Assembly (NCBI RefSeq): GCF_020193655.1
Contig: NZ_JADYVE010000005.1
Location: forward strand, 62,001-126,000
Origin: Ensifer sp. IC3342
GTDB taxonomy: Bacteria > Pseudomonadota > Alphaproteobacteria > Rhizobiales > Rhizobiaceae
DNA length: 64,000 nt
Reading direction: 5' to 3'
In this document: positions 51,787-61,477 of the stretch, piece by piece
Layout: each line of letters starts with the position of its first letter
Numbering within the stretch: position 1 is the stretch's first letter
The notes under the pieces: model-generated
What the model saw: the letters and a program-made list of their open reading frames with translations, nothing else
Database searches by the model: none
What the model was told of the DNA's origin: nothing
Made by a program: the position numbers and the translations under genes

Positions 51787-52758
51787 ATGAACATTCCGCT
51801 CAATCGATCCGCGGGCGATGAAACGCCGACGGCGATCGCTGCCCGCGAACAGGTCTGGATCGAAGGCGGCACCTTCGTCATGGGATCGGACCATCACTAT
51901 CCCGAAGAAGCTCCGGCGCATCCGGTGAAAGTGGATGGATTCTGGATCGACGTCGCGCCTGTTACCAATCGGCAGTTCGCGGAATTCGTCGAGGCCACCG
52001 GCTACGTGACGCTCGCGGAAAGGCCCTCCGACCCGAATGACTATCCGGGTGCGCCGGCGCACATGCTGAAAGCCGGATCGGTCGTTTTCGATCCGCCGAA
52101 GCGGATAACCAGCCGTGAACCGTCACAATGGTGGCATTTCAAGTTCGGGGCGAACTGGCGCCGGCCATACGGAGGCCTGAGCAATTTGCGCGGAAAACTC
52201 GACTACCCGGTCGTGCAGATCGCCCATGCCGACGCCAAGGCCTATGCGGCCTGGGCGGGCAAGGATCTGCCGACCGAGGCCGAATGGGAGTTCGCCGCCA
52301 AGGGCGGCCTCGAAGGCGCGGAATTTGCCTGGGGCGATGAACTTGTTCCGGACGGCCGGTTCATGGCCAATACCTGGCACGGTGTTTTTCCGACCGAAAA
52401 TCTCAAGCCCGATGGCTTCGAACGGACGTCGCCGGTCGGCAGTTTCCCGCCGAACGGTTACGGACTCTACGACATGATTGGCAATGTCTGGGAATGGACG
52501 AACGACTATTGGGCCTCCGCTCATCCCGCACCGGCCCAAAAGGCCTGCTGCATCCCCGCCAATCCGCGCGGGGGCAGCGCTAAAGAAAGCTTCGACCCCG
52601 CGCAGCCGCAGATCCGTATCGCCAGGCGGGTGGTCAAGGGCGGATCGCATCTCTGCGCGCCGAACTACTGCCGGCGTTACCGGCCGGCGGCGCGCCACCC
52701 TCAGGAAGAGAACTCGGCGACGACCCATATCGGATTCCGTTGCGTGCGACGGCCGTAA
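51787..52758 (+). CDS. Formylglycine-generating enzyme (SUMF1) homologue with both catalytic cysteines
   Basis: A 323-residue protein, FGE-sulfatase domain over nearly its full length: WIEGGTFVMGSDHHYPEEAPAHPVKVDGFWIDVAPVTNRQFAEFV-type N-terminus, LPTEAEWEFAAKGG, YGLYDMIGNVWEWTNDYW, and VVKGGSHLCAPNYCRRYRPAAR. C290 and C295 keep the C-x4-C spacing of the copper-binding catalytic pair of true FGEs, which convert a sulfatase Cys to formylglycine. No signal peptide, so it acts in the cytosol. No sulfatase gene is in the window. GAGGTGAGGC precedes the ATG. Confidence 0.9.
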   Translation: MNIPLNRSAGDETPTAIAAREQVWIEGGTFVMGSDHHYPEEAPAHPVKVDGFWIDVAPVTNRQFAEFVEATGYVTLAERPSDPNDYPGAPAHMLKAGSVVFDPPKRITSREPSQWWHFKFGANWRRPYGGLSNLRGKLDYPVVQIAHADAKAYAAWAGKDLPTEAEWEFAAKGGLEGAEFAWGDELVPDGRFMANTWHGVFPTENLKPDGFERTSPVGSFPPNGYGLYDMIGNVWEWTNDYWASAHPAPAQKACCIPANPRGGSAKESFDPAQPQIRIARRVVKGGSHLCAPNYCRRYRPAARHPQEENSATTHIGFRCVRRP

Positions 52759-53031
52759 CGCCCGGTTGCCGCGGCCCCGATGGGCAATTCCTCGGCCGAC
52801 ACGAGGGGGCATTGAAGCTGCCGACCGGGCAACGACACTCGCGCCGCAGTCCAGTCGGAGCTATGCCGCGCAGATGATGGCGCGCCCCCATCAGCGACCG
52901 CACGGGCGCGCGACTTCCACGGCAGGTTGCGGGCACGCCTTACCCTTTCGGCAGTTCTGGCTTATATTAGAAGGGATCGATTGGGCGCAAAATCATCGCG
53001 ATCCAAAGAAACTCTGAGGTTGTGGCGGCGA

Positions 53032-54399
53032 ATGTCCCGAATCCTCATCCTGCTCATGACATTGATATCGGCGTTCGCGTTTCCTGCCCCGTCCGCTTCC
53101 GAAGCCGAGCGCCGGGCGATCGTCCTGCATGTGGACGGCGCGATCAGTCCGGCGACCGCTGAATATGTGACGCGTGGCCTTGAACGGGCCGAGGCGCGTG
53201 GCGTCTCTCTCGTCATATTGCAGATGGACACGCCCGGCGGCCTCGACACGTCGATGCGTGACATCATCCGCGCCATCCTCGATTCTTCCGTACCGGTCGC
53301 AAGTTTCGTGGCGCCGAGCGGGGCGAGGGCGGCGAGCGCCGGGACCTATATCCTCTATGCGAGCCATATCGCGGCGATGGCCCCGGGCACCAATCTCGGC
53401 GCGGCAACGCCCATTGCCATCGGCGGTGGACTGTTCGGCGGCGATGAAGAGGGCGACAAGGATGGTTCCGGTGAGGCTGACAAGCTAAGTGGCGCGAAGC
53501 AACCGGCCAATGCCGGCGAAGCAAAAATGATCAACGACGCGGTCGCCTATATCCGCGGCCTCGCCGAGCTGCGCAATCGCAACGCCGACTGGGCGGAGCG
53601 CGCGGTGCGCGAGGCAGCGAGCCTTTCATCGAATGCCGCCGTTCGCGAAAAGGTCATCGATTTCACTGCCGCGACGATCGGCGATCTCCTGAAGCAGGCA
53701 CATGGCCGCACGGTCCGTGTCGGCCAGGCCGATGTCCGCCTCGATACGGCGGGCCTCGCCGTCGAGGACGTTCTCCCGGATTGGCGGACCCGCCTCCTGT
53801 CTGTGATCACCGATCCCAATGTCGCCCTGCTTCTGATGATTATCGGCATCTACGGTCTGATCTTCGAGTTTCTGGCGCCGGGAACGGTCCTGCCCGGCAC
53901 GATCGGCGGTATAAGCCTCCTGCTCGGCCTCTACGCACTCGCCGTGCTGCCTGTGAGCTACGCCGGCATCGGACTGATCATCCTCGGGGTGGGGCTGTTG
54001 GTGGCCGAGGCGCACGCGCCGTCGTTCGGGGCGCTCGGACTCGGCGGCGGGGTCGCGCTCGTGCTCGGTGCGGCCATCCTGTTCGACACGGATGTCCCGG
54101 GCCTGCAGGTCTCCTGGCCGGTGCTCGGCGGCGTCGCTATCGCAAGTCTCGCCTTTAGCGCCCTCGTTGCCCGGCTCGCCTTCATCTCGCGCCGGCACAA
54201 GGTCGTCACCGGCGGGGAGCAGATGATCGGCATGTCCGGCACTGTCGATAGCTGGACGGGCGGCACAGGCTACGTCATCGCCCACGGCGAACGTTGGAGA
54301 GCCGTCAGCGGCGAGCCGCTCACCGCGGGCGAAGACGTGACGGTCATTGGCCGCAACGGATTGACGCTGAAAGTCGCGCGCAGTGCGTCGCAAACCTAG
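53032..54399 (+). CDS. nfeD: NfeD family membrane serine protease
   Basis: A 455-residue protein with signal peptide (MSRILILLMTLISAFAFPAP), a ClpP-like protease domain (VLHVDGAISPATAEYVTRGL, LQMDTPGGLDTSMRDII, and APSGARAASAGTYILYASH with the presumed catalytic Ser), four or five membrane segments (about 270-390) and a C-terminal OB-fold NfeD domain (GMSGTVDSWTGG ... DVTVIGRNGLTLKV). It cleaves stomatin-like proteins in known cases. A slipin gene follows, the usual pairing. ATG 53032 starts the signal peptide; the 35-codon extension from 52927 lacks resemblance. Confidence 0.9.
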   Translation: MSRILILLMTLISAFAFPAPSASEAERRAIVLHVDGAISPATAEYVTRGLERAEARGVSLVILQMDTPGGLDTSMRDIIRAILDSSVPVASFVAPSGARAASAGTYILYASHIAAMAPGTNLGAATPIAIGGGLFGGDEEGDKDGSGEADKLSGAKQPANAGEAKMINDAVAYIRGLAELRNRNADWAERAVREAASLSSNAAVREKVIDFTAATIGDLLKQAHGRTVRVGQADVRLDTAGLAVEDVLPDWRTRLLSVITDPNVALLLMIIGIYGLIFEFLAPGTVLPGTIGGISLLLGLYALAVLPVSYAGIGLIILGVGLLVAEAHAPSFGALGLGGGVALVLGAAILFDTDVPGLQVSWPVLGGVAIASLAFSALVARLAFISRRHKVVTGGEQMIGMSGTVDSWTGGTGYVIAHGERWRAVSGEPLTAGEDVTVIGRNGLTLKVARSASQT

Positions 54400-54445
54400 A
54401 GCAGTTCCAGGAAAAGTGTGACGGTTTTCCCTCCGGAATTGCGTG
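54400..54445. repeat. Rhizobial intergenic palindromic element
   Basis: Directly after the nfeD stop: GAGCAGTTCCAGGAAAAGTG and GGTTTTCCCTCCGGAATTGCG, with GGAAAA/TTTTCC inner pairing. The wording resembles a short palindromic element widespread in rhizobial intergenic DNA; this is from memory, not a search. Confidence 0.5.
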
Positions 54446-54455
54446 GTTTCAAAGA

Positions 54456-54500
54456 GTTAGATCATTTCACTGTTTCAATGAAACAGTGAAATGATCTAAC
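54456..54500 (+). terminator. Perfect 22-bp inverted repeat between nfeD and slipin genes
   Basis: The 22-bp arms 54456-54477 and 54479-54500 are exact complements around a single A. In RNA this forms a very stable stem ending about 20 nt before the slipin start, after which comes GGCAGGAGAAGG with the ribosome binding site. It may end or process the nfeD transcript, or tune slipin translation. Confidence 0.65.
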
Positions 54501-54520
54501 GGCCTCGGCAGGAGAAGGTC

Positions 54521-55285
54521 ATGGACATAGTCGGAAGTCTCGCCCCCTTCATCGCGGCGCTTGTGGTGCTGCTTATCGTGATTGCCTACGCGATCAGGAT
54601 CTTGCGTGAATACGAGCGCGGCGTCGTCTTCACGCTGGGCCGGTTCACCGGCGTCAAGGGGCCGGGGCTGATCCTGCTCGTTCCCTATGTCCAGCAGATG
54701 GTGCGGGTCGATCTCAGGACGCGAGTGCTCGATGTACCGAGCCAGGACGTCATTTCCCACGACAACGTTTCGGTCCGCGTCAGCGCGGTCATCTATTTCC
54801 GGGTGATCGACGCGGAAAAATCGACGATCCAGGTCGAGGACTTTATGGCGGCAACGAGCCAGCTCGCCCAGACGACCTTGCGCTCCGTGCTCGGCAAGCA
54901 CGACCTGGACGAGATGCTGGCCGAACGCGACAGGCTCAACGACGATATACAGAAGATACTGGACGTCCAGACGGATGCCTGGGGGATCAAGGTCGCCACC
55001 GTCGAGATCAAGCATGTCGACATCAACGAATCGATGATCCGGGCCATCGCGCGGCAGGCGGAAGCAGAACGCGAACGGCGGGCGAAGGTCATCAACGCTG
55101 AGGGCGAACAGCAGGCGGCGGCGAAGTTGCTCGAGGCGGCGGAAATTCTCGCCCGGCAGCCGCAAGCCATGCAATTGCGTTATCTCAGCACGCTGAACGT
55201 GATCGCCGCTGAAAAGAGCTCGACGATCATCTTTCCGTTCCCGATGGATCTGGCGAATATCCTCGCGAACAAGACGGGCGGTTAA
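54521..55285 (+). CDS. Slipin family SPFH/stomatin-like protein
   Basis: A 254-residue membrane protein. The N-terminal helix ([19 protein letters not shown]) precedes the SPFH domain ([59 protein letters not shown] in family form) and a C-terminal coiled coil ([33 protein letters not shown]). Slipins organise membrane microdomains and are cleaved by the NfeD protease encoded just upstream. GGAGAAGG precedes the ATG. Its 3' end overlaps the QuiC-like gene on the other strand by 4 bp. Confidence 0.93.
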   Translation: MDIVGSLAPFIAALVVLLIVIAYAIRILREYERGVVFTLGRFTGVKGPGLILLVPYVQQMVRVDLRTRVLDVPSQDVISHDNVSVRVSAVIYFRVIDAEKSTIQVEDFMAATSQLAQTTLRSVLGKHDLDEMLAERDRLNDDIQKILDVQTDAWGIKVATVEIKHVDINESMIRAIARQAEAERERRAKVINAEGEQQAAAKLLEAAEILARQPQAMQLRYLSTLNVIAAEKSSTIIFPFPMDLANILANKTGG

Positions 55286-57171
55286 TCTCTCGGCAGCCCC
55301 GCCGGCCGCAGCTGTTTCTTCAAAGCGGCGATGCGGAAGATGGCATTGGCGGCGCCGTAGCCGCGGTAGCCGCGTCGCTCCACGATCTCGAAGAAAAATC
55401 CCTCGCCATAGGTCGGACTGTAGAGCTGGAAGTACTCTCCGTGCTCGTCGCGATCGTAGAGAATGTTTGCCTCCTTCAGGCGCTCGATCAGCTCCGGCTC
55501 GAGTGCGAAGCGCGCCTCGATGTCGTCATAGTAGTTCGGCGAGATCGGCAGCGCGCGAAAGCCGTTTGCCCGCAACGCCTCGGCTGCCGCAAAGATGTCG
55601 TTCGTGGCAAAGGCGAGATGCTGGATGCCGGAGCCGAAGGTCTCGGCGATGAAATGCCCTGCAAGCGTGTTGCGGTTTTCGGCGCCGTTCAACGTGATGC
55701 GCAGCGAGCCTGCGTCATTCTCCACCACCTGACTGCGTACCAACCCGGCCGGATCGACGATGTCGACCATCGGCGTCTTATGCACGTCGAGCAGCGAGTT
55801 GTAGAAGAGAAGCCAGGTCAGCATTTCCTCATATTTGACGGTCTGGGCGACATGGTCGACCGAGGCGAGGTCGGCCGGCGTCGTCGACAGGTCATCTTCC
55901 ACCGGCTCGAATTCGATCTCCCAGATGCGCGCCAGCTCGGACTTTTCGTCGAGAAAATAGATGACCCCGCCGCCGACGCCGCGGATCGCCGGCACCGAAA
56001 GCTCGCCGGGGCCGACGGCCTGTGCGAAGGGTTCGGCGCCGAGCGCCTTTGCGCGCTCGACCGTCGCTGTGGCGTCGTCGACCATCAGCCCGAATGCATA
56101 GGCCGACGTGCCGTGCACCAGGTAGGAGGCATTGGCGAACCCCTCGCGCTCCGTATTGACGACCAGATTGATTGCGCCCTGGCGGTAGAGCGCGACGCGT
56201 TTGCTCCTGTGCGTCGCGGTCTTCTGAAAGCCGAGCGTTCTGACCAGCGCCTCCAATTCGGCCGCCTGCTCCTCGTCGGCGGCGAATTCGATGAAGGCGA
56301 CGCCCTTGACCTCTGCGGGCGCCGGCATCGCAGGTACCGACAAGGGTGTGTCCGGTTCGGCGCGCTTGACCTGGTCGCCGAGATAGATCAGCGAGCGGCG
56401 CCCATCGACCGCGATGGCTGCAGCATTGCCGCCGCGGAATTGGTCGTTGAAAATTTCCAGCGACAGATAGCCGTCGTAACCGGTGGCGGCGACCGCGCGC
56501 ATGAAGTCGGTGACCGGAAGATCACCTTCGCCGGGCATGTTGCGGAAATGCCGGCTCCAGTAGAGCAGGTCCATGTCGATCAGCGGCGCATCGGCGAGCT
56601 GGATGATGAAGATTTTTTCTTTCGGGATTGACCGGATCGAATTGACTTCGATCTTGCGGGAAAGCGTGTGGAAACTGTCGAGGATGAGGCCGACATTGGG
56701 GTGGTCGGCGCGCCGGACGATCTCCCAGGCGTCGCGATGATCGTTGATGTGCCGGCCCCAGGCGAGCGCCTCGTAGCCGACCCTGAGGTTTCGCTTCGCC
56801 GCCCGCTCGCCGAGCTCGCGGAAATCGGCCGCCGCGCGGTCGATGCCGCCCTGGGCAGCAGGCGAGACATTGGAGCAGACGAGCACGAGATCCGTGCCAA
56901 GTTCCTGCATCACGTCGAACTTGCGCTCGGCACGGTCGAAGGTTCGCGTGCGAAGCGGTTCCGGCATGCCCTCGAAATCCCGGAACGGCTGGAACAGTGT
57001 GATATCGAGGCCGAAGTCGTGCGCCATGCGGCCGACCTCCCGCGGGCCTTCATCGAAAGCGAGGAAATCGTTCTCGAAGATTTCCACGCCGTCGAACCCG
57101 GCCTTCGCGATTGCCTGCAGTTTGTCCTTGAGATCGCCGCTCAAGGAGACTGTCGCTATCGAGGTTTTCAT
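55282..57171 (-). CDS. quiC: 3-dehydroshikimate dehydratase, QuiC/QsuB-like two-domain enzyme
   Basis: A 629-residue fusion. The N-terminal half (1-270) is an AP-endonuclease-type TIM barrel ([85 protein letters not shown]), which carries dehydroshikimate dehydratase activity in this family. The C-terminal half (290-615) is an HPPD-like vicinal-oxygen-chelate domain ([30 protein letters not shown]). The product would be protocatechuate. The last gene of a TRAP-aroE-quiC operon. Whether the second domain is catalytic or regulatory is not settled here. Confidence 0.88.
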   Translation of the reverse strand: MKTSIATVSLSGDLKDKLQAIAKAGFDGVEIFENDFLAFDEGPREVGRMAHDFGLDITLFQPFRDFEGMPEPLRTRTFDRAERKFDVMQELGTDLVLVCSNVSPAAQGGIDRAAADFRELGERAAKRNLRVGYEALAWGRHINDHRDAWEIVRRADHPNVGLILDSFHTLSRKIEVNSIRSIPKEKIFIIQLADAPLIDMDLLYWSRHFRNMPGEGDLPVTDFMRAVAATGYDGYLSLEIFNDQFRGGNAAAIAVDGRRSLIYLGDQVKRAEPDTPLSVPAMPAPAEVKGVAFIEFAADEEQAAELEALVRTLGFQKTATHRSKRVALYRQGAINLVVNTEREGFANASYLVHGTSAYAFGLMVDDATATVERAKALGAEPFAQAVGPGELSVPAIRGVGGGVIYFLDEKSELARIWEIEFEPVEDDLSTTPADLASVDHVAQTVKYEEMLTWLLFYNSLLDVHKTPMVDIVDPAGLVRSQVVENDAGSLRITLNGAENRNTLAGHFIAETFGSGIQHLAFATNDIFAAAEALRANGFRALPISPNYYDDIEARFALEPELIERLKEANILYDRDEHGEYFQLYSPTYGEGFFFEIVERRGYRGYGAANAIFRIAALKKQLRPAGLPRD

Positions 57172-57198
57172 GGTCCTGTCCTGTCCACGTTTTGTGCG

Positions 57199-58059
57199 TC
57201 AGCCGGTCAGGGCCCGGAAATGGCCGAGCATCCGTGCTGCGTCGGGCTCGAGCCCGGTAAAGAGTCGAAAGGCGCCGACCGCCTGGAACACGGCCATGCC
57301 GCCGCCGTCGAGCGTGCGGCAGCCGCGCCTTCTCGCTTCTCGGAGCAGCGCCGTTTCCAGCGGGAAATAGACGATCTCGGCGACCCAATGGCGCTCGTTG
57401 AGGAGCTCGGCGTCGAGCGGCAGTCCCGGATATTTCGTCATCCCGGTCGGGGTGGCGTGGATGAGACCCGATGCATCCCGGACCGCGGGAGCGAGATCCG
57501 TGCCGGCCACTATCTCGGCCTCGGGAAAGATGGGCGAAAGCATCTCGGCAAGCGATTGCGCGCGCTCCGGCTCGCGGTCGAAGACAGTAAGCCGCCGCAG
57601 ACCGAGCGAAAGCGCGGCGTAGGCCGTCGCGACACCTGCGCCGCCCGCGCCGAGCTGCACCGCCGAGGCAAGATCCGCATCCGGCAGACCGCGCCGGAAG
57701 CCTTCGGCGAAACCCCACCAGTCCGTGTTGTGGCCGTAGCGCCGGCCGCCCTTGAGCACGACGGTATTGACGGCGCCGAGCCGCCGGGCGTCGGGGGCGA
57801 GCTCGTCGAGAAAGGCAATGATCGCCTGCTTGCAGGGATGGGTGATGTTGAGCCCGGCAAGGCCGCGCCGCTCCGCGTCGGCGATGAGATGCGGCAAATC
57901 ATTCTCCGTCGCGCCCAGCGCATTGAGATCGATCAGCTCGTACTCGTAGCGGAGTCCCTGCGCCGCGCCCTCCGCCACGTGCATCGCCGGTGTCAGTGAG
58001 GCCTGGATGCCAGCGCCGATCAGGCCGGCCTTTAAAGATCTTACGAGCGTATCGGTCAT
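57199..58059 (-). CDS. Shikimate dehydrogenase (catabolic AroE/QuiB-like)
   Basis: A 286-residue enzyme. The shikimate pocket is GIQASLTPAMH, the catalytic Lys is in GLNITHPCKQ (NVTxPxK equivalent) and the Asp in GHNTDWWGF. The NADP domain has QLGAGGAGVATAYAALSLG and DREPERA. It interconverts shikimate (or quinate) and 3-dehydro forms. Because it lies between a TRAP importer and the QuiC-like gene, it is probably catabolic, not the biosynthetic AroE. ATG 58059 is chosen by the GGGA upstream. Gap to quiC is 27 bp. Confidence 0.92.
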   Translation of the reverse strand: MTDTLVRSLKAGLIGAGIQASLTPAMHVAEGAAQGLRYEYELIDLNALGATENDLPHLIADAERRGLAGLNITHPCKQAIIAFLDELAPDARRLGAVNTVVLKGGRRYGHNTDWWGFAEGFRRGLPDADLASAVQLGAGGAGVATAYAALSLGLRRLTVFDREPERAQSLAEMLSPIFPEAEIVAGTDLAPAVRDASGLIHATPTGMTKYPGLPLDAELLNERHWVAEIVYFPLETALLREARRRGCRTLDGGGMAVFQAVGAFRLFTGLEPDAARMLGHFRALTG

Positions 58060-58154
58060 GGTTTCCCGTTCCATGTGCTTTCCGCGCTGACGGCATCCGC
58101 GCCGCCGCTGAGCCGACCCACCTTTCGCGGCAGGCGGGCCGGCGGTTTTTCTCG

Positions 58155-59171
58155 TTACTGGCCGCGTACGGCGCCGATTTCCTTGAAGAGGCTCTGCACC
58201 GTTTCTTGACCGATGTCGGCGCTGAACTTCTCGATCATCGGCTTGACGGCATCGCGCAGCTTCTGCGTTTCCTCCGGGCTGAGTTCGCTGACCTCCATCC
58301 CGGTCTTGCGGATTTCCTCGAGCGCTGCGGCATCCTGCTCGCGCGACACCTTGCGCTGGAAGTCGCGTGCTTCGACCGCGGCCTGCTGCAGGACCGCCTT
58401 CTCCTCGTCATTGAGGCCGTCCCAGAACCTCTTCGAGATCAGCACGATCTGCGGGTTGTACTGGTGACGGGTCAGCGTCATGTATTTCTGCACCTCGTAG
58501 AACTTCGCATTGAGGATGTTTGCGGCCGGGTTTTCCTGTCCGTCGACGGTTCCGGTTTCGAGCGCGGTGTAGAGCTCGGTGTAGGGGAGCGGCACGGCGT
58601 TGGCGCCGAGCGAGTTGAAGAGTTCGACCGGGATCGGCGACTGGATCGTGCGGATCTTCAGGCCCTTGATGTCCTCGAGCTTGGTAACCGGATGACGGTT
58701 GTTGGTAAGATTGCGGAAGCCGAGCTCCCAATAGGCAAGGCCGACGAGGCCGGTGTCGGGCAGGCGCTCGATCAGGCCGGTGCCGAATGGGCCGTCCATC
58801 ACCTTGTCGGCTTCCTCACCGCTGTTGAACAGGAAGGGAAGGTCGACGGCGCCGAATTCCTTGACGTTGCTTGCGAGAATGCCGGCGTTCAGCACCGTCA
58901 TCTCGATGACGCCACCCTGCAGCGCCGAGACGGTCTGGACGTCGCCGCCGAGCGCGCCGCCGGGGAACAGTTTCACCTCGATCTTGCCGCCGCTCTTCTC
59001 GTTTACGAGTTCGGCGAATTTCTCCATGCCGGTCACCTGCGGGTGACCCTTGTTGTTGGCGGAAGCGAATTTGATGGTCTGGTCGCGTATCTCCGCAAGT
59101 GCCGGCCCTGCCGTCAGCAGCGCCAGGGGCAGGGCGAGGCCCAATGCCAGTTTCGTCAATCTGTTCAACAT
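58155..59171 (-). CDS. TRAP transporter substrate-binding protein (DctP type)
   Basis: A 338-residue periplasmic binding protein. Signal peptide about 1-26 (cleavage after PALA). DctP landmarks are FASANNKGHPQVTGMEKFAELVNEKSGGKIEVKLFPGGALGG, GLKIRTIQSPIPVELFNSLGANAVPLPYTELYTALETGTVDGQENP and FYEVQKYMTLTRHQY. The conserved Arg of KIRTIQ should bind the carboxylate. ATG 59171 has GGGAGG upstream; the same frame runs open to 59963 as an artefact. The ligand is likely shikimate, quinate or dehydroshikimate, from the neighbouring genes. Confidence 0.93.
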   Translation of the reverse strand: MLNRLTKLALGLALPLALLTAGPALAEIRDQTIKFASANNKGHPQVTGMEKFAELVNEKSGGKIEVKLFPGGALGGDVQTVSALQGGVIEMTVLNAGILASNVKEFGAVDLPFLFNSGEEADKVMDGPFGTGLIERLPDTGLVGLAYWELGFRNLTNNRHPVTKLEDIKGLKIRTIQSPIPVELFNSLGANAVPLPYTELYTALETGTVDGQENPAANILNAKFYEVQKYMTLTRHQYNPQIVLISKRFWDGLNDEEKAVLQQAAVEARDFQRKVSREQDAAALEEIRKTGMEVSELSPEETQKLRDAVKPMIEKFSADIGQETVQSLFKEIGAVRGQ

Positions 59172-59236
59172 GTTTTCCTCCCAGGTTGGGCCGGTGTTCA
59201 CGCCGGCCGTGTTGACAGTGCTTGAAGCCATGCCCG

Positions 59237-60517
59237 TCAGTGCCCGAACCAGGAGACCGGAACGGTCACCAGCTGAGGGAAGAGGACGAGCAGGAAAAGA
59301 ACGATCAGCTCGGCGATCATAAACGGCATGACGCCCTTCATCAGGTCTTCCATTGACAGTTTCGAGACACCGCAGATGACGTTGAGAACCGTGCCGACGG
59401 GGGGCGTGATGAGGCCGATCGAATTGTTGATGATGAAGAGCACGCCGAAATAGACCGGGTCTATGCCCGCCTGCTTGATGATCGGCATTAGCACCGGCGT
59501 CATAATCAGGATGGTGGGCGTCATGTCCATGGCAGTGCCGACGACGACGACAAGGACCATGATGGCGACGAGGAGCACCGTCTGGTTGTCCATCAACGGT
59601 TCGACGAGGGCGGCGAGCGCGCCCGGTACGTCGGCGACCGTGATCAGCCAGGCCGAGACCGCCGCGCAGGCGACCAGGAACATGACGACGGCGGTGATCT
59701 TGGCGGCCGAGACGAAGACGTGGAAGAGCTGCGCCGGCGGCAGCTCGCGATAGATCACCATCGAGACGAAGAGCGAGTAGACGGCCGCGACCACGCCCGC
59801 TTCGGTCGGCGTGAAGACGCCGAACTTCAGCCCGACGATGATGATCACCGGCAGCATCAGCGCCCAGAAGCTGTCGACGAAAGCCTTGAGGCGCACGGCA
59901 CCGCTCTCTCTCGGCGGCAGTTCGGACTGCTCCTTGCGGGCAACGATGAGCCAGGTGACGCAAAGGGCGGCGGCGATCATCAGCCCCGGGAAAATGCCCG
60001 CGAGGAAGAGCTTGGTGATCGAGACGCCGCCCACCACGCCGTAGAGGATGAAGCCGATCGAGGGCGGGATGATCGGCCCGATGATCGAGGCGGACGCCAG
60101 CAGCCCGCCGGCGCGCGCCGGGTCGTGGCCCGATTTCAGCATCATTGGCAGGAGGAGGGCGCCAAGGGCCGCCGCGTCGGCGACGGCAGAGCCTGAGAGG
60201 CTTGAAAGGATGCAGGCTGCGAAGATCGCGACGAAACCGAGGCCGCCGCGAATATGGCCGACCATCGCCATAGCAAGCGCGACGATGCGGCGGGAAAGGC
60301 CGCCGGTGTTCATGACCTCACCGGCGAGCAGGAAGAAGGGAACCGCCATCAGCGGAAAGCTGTCAGCGCCGTTCAGGACGTTCTGCGCGACGATCTGGGC
60401 GTCGAAGAGCCCGAGATAGAGCATCAGCGCCACGCCGCTCAAGATCAGGGCGAAGGCGATCGGCACGCCGAGTGCCATGGGTCCGAGAAGTGCGCCGAGA
60501 AAGATGGTGACGGTCAT
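59237..60517 (-). CDS. TRAP transporter large permease (DctM type)
   Basis: A 426-residue polytopic membrane protein, about 12 segments. DctM landmarks are GVPIAFALILSGVALMLYLG, FPLMAVPFFLLAGEVMNTGGLSRRIVALAMAMVGHIRGGLG and IIGPIIPPSIGFILYG. ATG 60517 has GGAGG upstream and starts MTVTIFLGALLGPMALG. It lies between the DctQ and DctP genes, 10 bp after DctQ, in the Q-M-P order common in this group. Confidence 0.94.
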   Translation of the reverse strand: MTVTIFLGALLGPMALGVPIAFALILSGVALMLYLGLFDAQIVAQNVLNGADSFPLMAVPFFLLAGEVMNTGGLSRRIVALAMAMVGHIRGGLGFVAIFAACILSSLSGSAVADAAALGALLLPMMLKSGHDPARAGGLLASASIIGPIIPPSIGFILYGVVGGVSITKLFLAGIFPGLMIAAALCVTWLIVARKEQSELPPRESGAVRLKAFVDSFWALMLPVIIIVGLKFGVFTPTEAGVVAAVYSLFVSMVIYRELPPAQLFHVFVSAAKITAVVMFLVACAAVSAWLITVADVPGALAALVEPLMDNQTVLLVAIMVLVVVVGTAMDMTPTILIMTPVLMPIIKQAGIDPVYFGVLFIINNSIGLITPPVGTVLNVICGVSKLSMEDLMKGVMPFMIAELIVLFLLVLFPQLVTVPVSWFGH

Positions 60518-60527
60518 CGTCGCCTCC

Positions 60528-61091
60528 TCAGTGCTTCGGCGAGAGCTGGCCGAGCACGGGCTCGGGCAGATCGTCGAGGGCCGCCTCATCCTCGCTCTCG
60601 CGGACGAGGTCGGCCGTCGTCACGTCGATCCGGCCGGTCGCGATCGCGAGGGCGTCGGAAAGCAGGATCAGGAAGGCCGGAACGCCGAAGGCGATGCCTG
60701 CACCGTAGAAAAACGCCATCGAGATGCCGGTTGCCGGCGCGCCGACATGGAGGTTGATCAGCGTCTGCGTCCAGCTGCCGCTAATCACCAGCCATGTCGC
60801 ACAGAGCATCAGCGCATGGCCGCAAAGCACGGCCAGCTTTGCGGCAGACGGCGGCAAGCGCTTGATGAGGGAGTCCACGCCGAGGTGACTGTGTTCGCGC
60901 ATGGCGACGACGGCGCCGAGAAAGGTGAGCCAGACGAAGAACATCCGCGACAGCTCCTCCGAAACCGTGATCCCCTGGTTGAAGGCGTAGCGCAGGACGA
61001 CATTGCCGAAGACGAGCACGACCATGCCGGCAAGCAGCAGCGCGATCGCCACCTTCAGCGCCAAGAAATAGAAATCGATGATGCGGGCCAT
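60528..61091 (-). CDS. TRAP transporter small permease (DctQ type)
   Basis: A 187-residue membrane protein with four segments (YFLALKVAIALLLAGMVVLVFGNVVLRYAF, FVWLTFLGAVVAMREHSHLGVD, LAVLCGHALMLCATWLVI, and GISMAFFYGAGIAFGVPAFLILLSD). The motif REHSHLGVD is typical of DctQ. ATG 61091 has GGGAGGAG at 4-11 nt; the longer frame to 61220 is rejected. It is the first gene of the TRAP-aroE-quiC operon, divergent from the TetR regulator, which is its probable controller. Confidence 0.92.
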   Translation of the reverse strand: MARIIDFYFLALKVAIALLLAGMVVLVFGNVVLRYAFNQGITVSEELSRMFFVWLTFLGAVVAMREHSHLGVDSLIKRLPPSAAKLAVLCGHALMLCATWLVISGSWTQTLINLHVGAPATGISMAFFYGAGIAFGVPAFLILLSDALAIATGRIDVTTADLVRESEDEAALDDLPEPVLGQLSPKH

Positions 61092-61239
61092 TCGCTCCTC
61101 CCAAAGCGATAGGGCGTACCGGCAGCACGTCGCGACGACGCGCCAGTGGCAGGCCTCCTCCTTGCAACGCGCGGCGGTTCGCCGGCGGCCGTCCCGCGCT
61201 CCTCGGCACGGTTCCGGCATCTGATTTCTAAAATGTACT

Positions 61240-61247
61240 AACTAGTT
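61240..61247. promoter_or_regulatory. Candidate TetR operator core
   Basis: The perfect octamer palindrome AACTAGTT sits in an AT-richer stretch (GTACTAACTAGTTCGAAT) between the TRAP operon start and the TetR gene. TetR-family sites often have such symmetric cores. The site is 149 bp from dctQ and 231 bp from the regulator start, so support is weak. Confidence 0.35.
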
Positions 61248-61477
61248 CGAATGTCAAGCACCGTGCTATTGAAAGAGGATGATAACGTGAATATGACTTG
61301 AGGAATTGCTCTTGCGGGGCACAGCTAGCGGTCGAAAATCGGCAGTCATTTTCGATGAAGTTGACGGTCCCGGATCGCGAGACGCGGCGTTTCGTGCATT
61401 CATCGAGGCGCGTGGGGTCCGCAGGAAATAGGCGTGACGATTCAATGGCCTGTCTGGGCCGGGAAGCAGTGCGGAAA

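Noticed and set aside
56668-57999. 443-codon plus-strand frame
   Set aside because: Antisense to quiC and the shikimate dehydrogenase gene; no ribosome site or family pattern.
59172-59963. N-terminal extension of the DctP-type frame to 59963
   Set aside because: The signal peptide and GGGAGG ribosome site fix the start at 59171; the extension overlaps the dctM gene in another frame.
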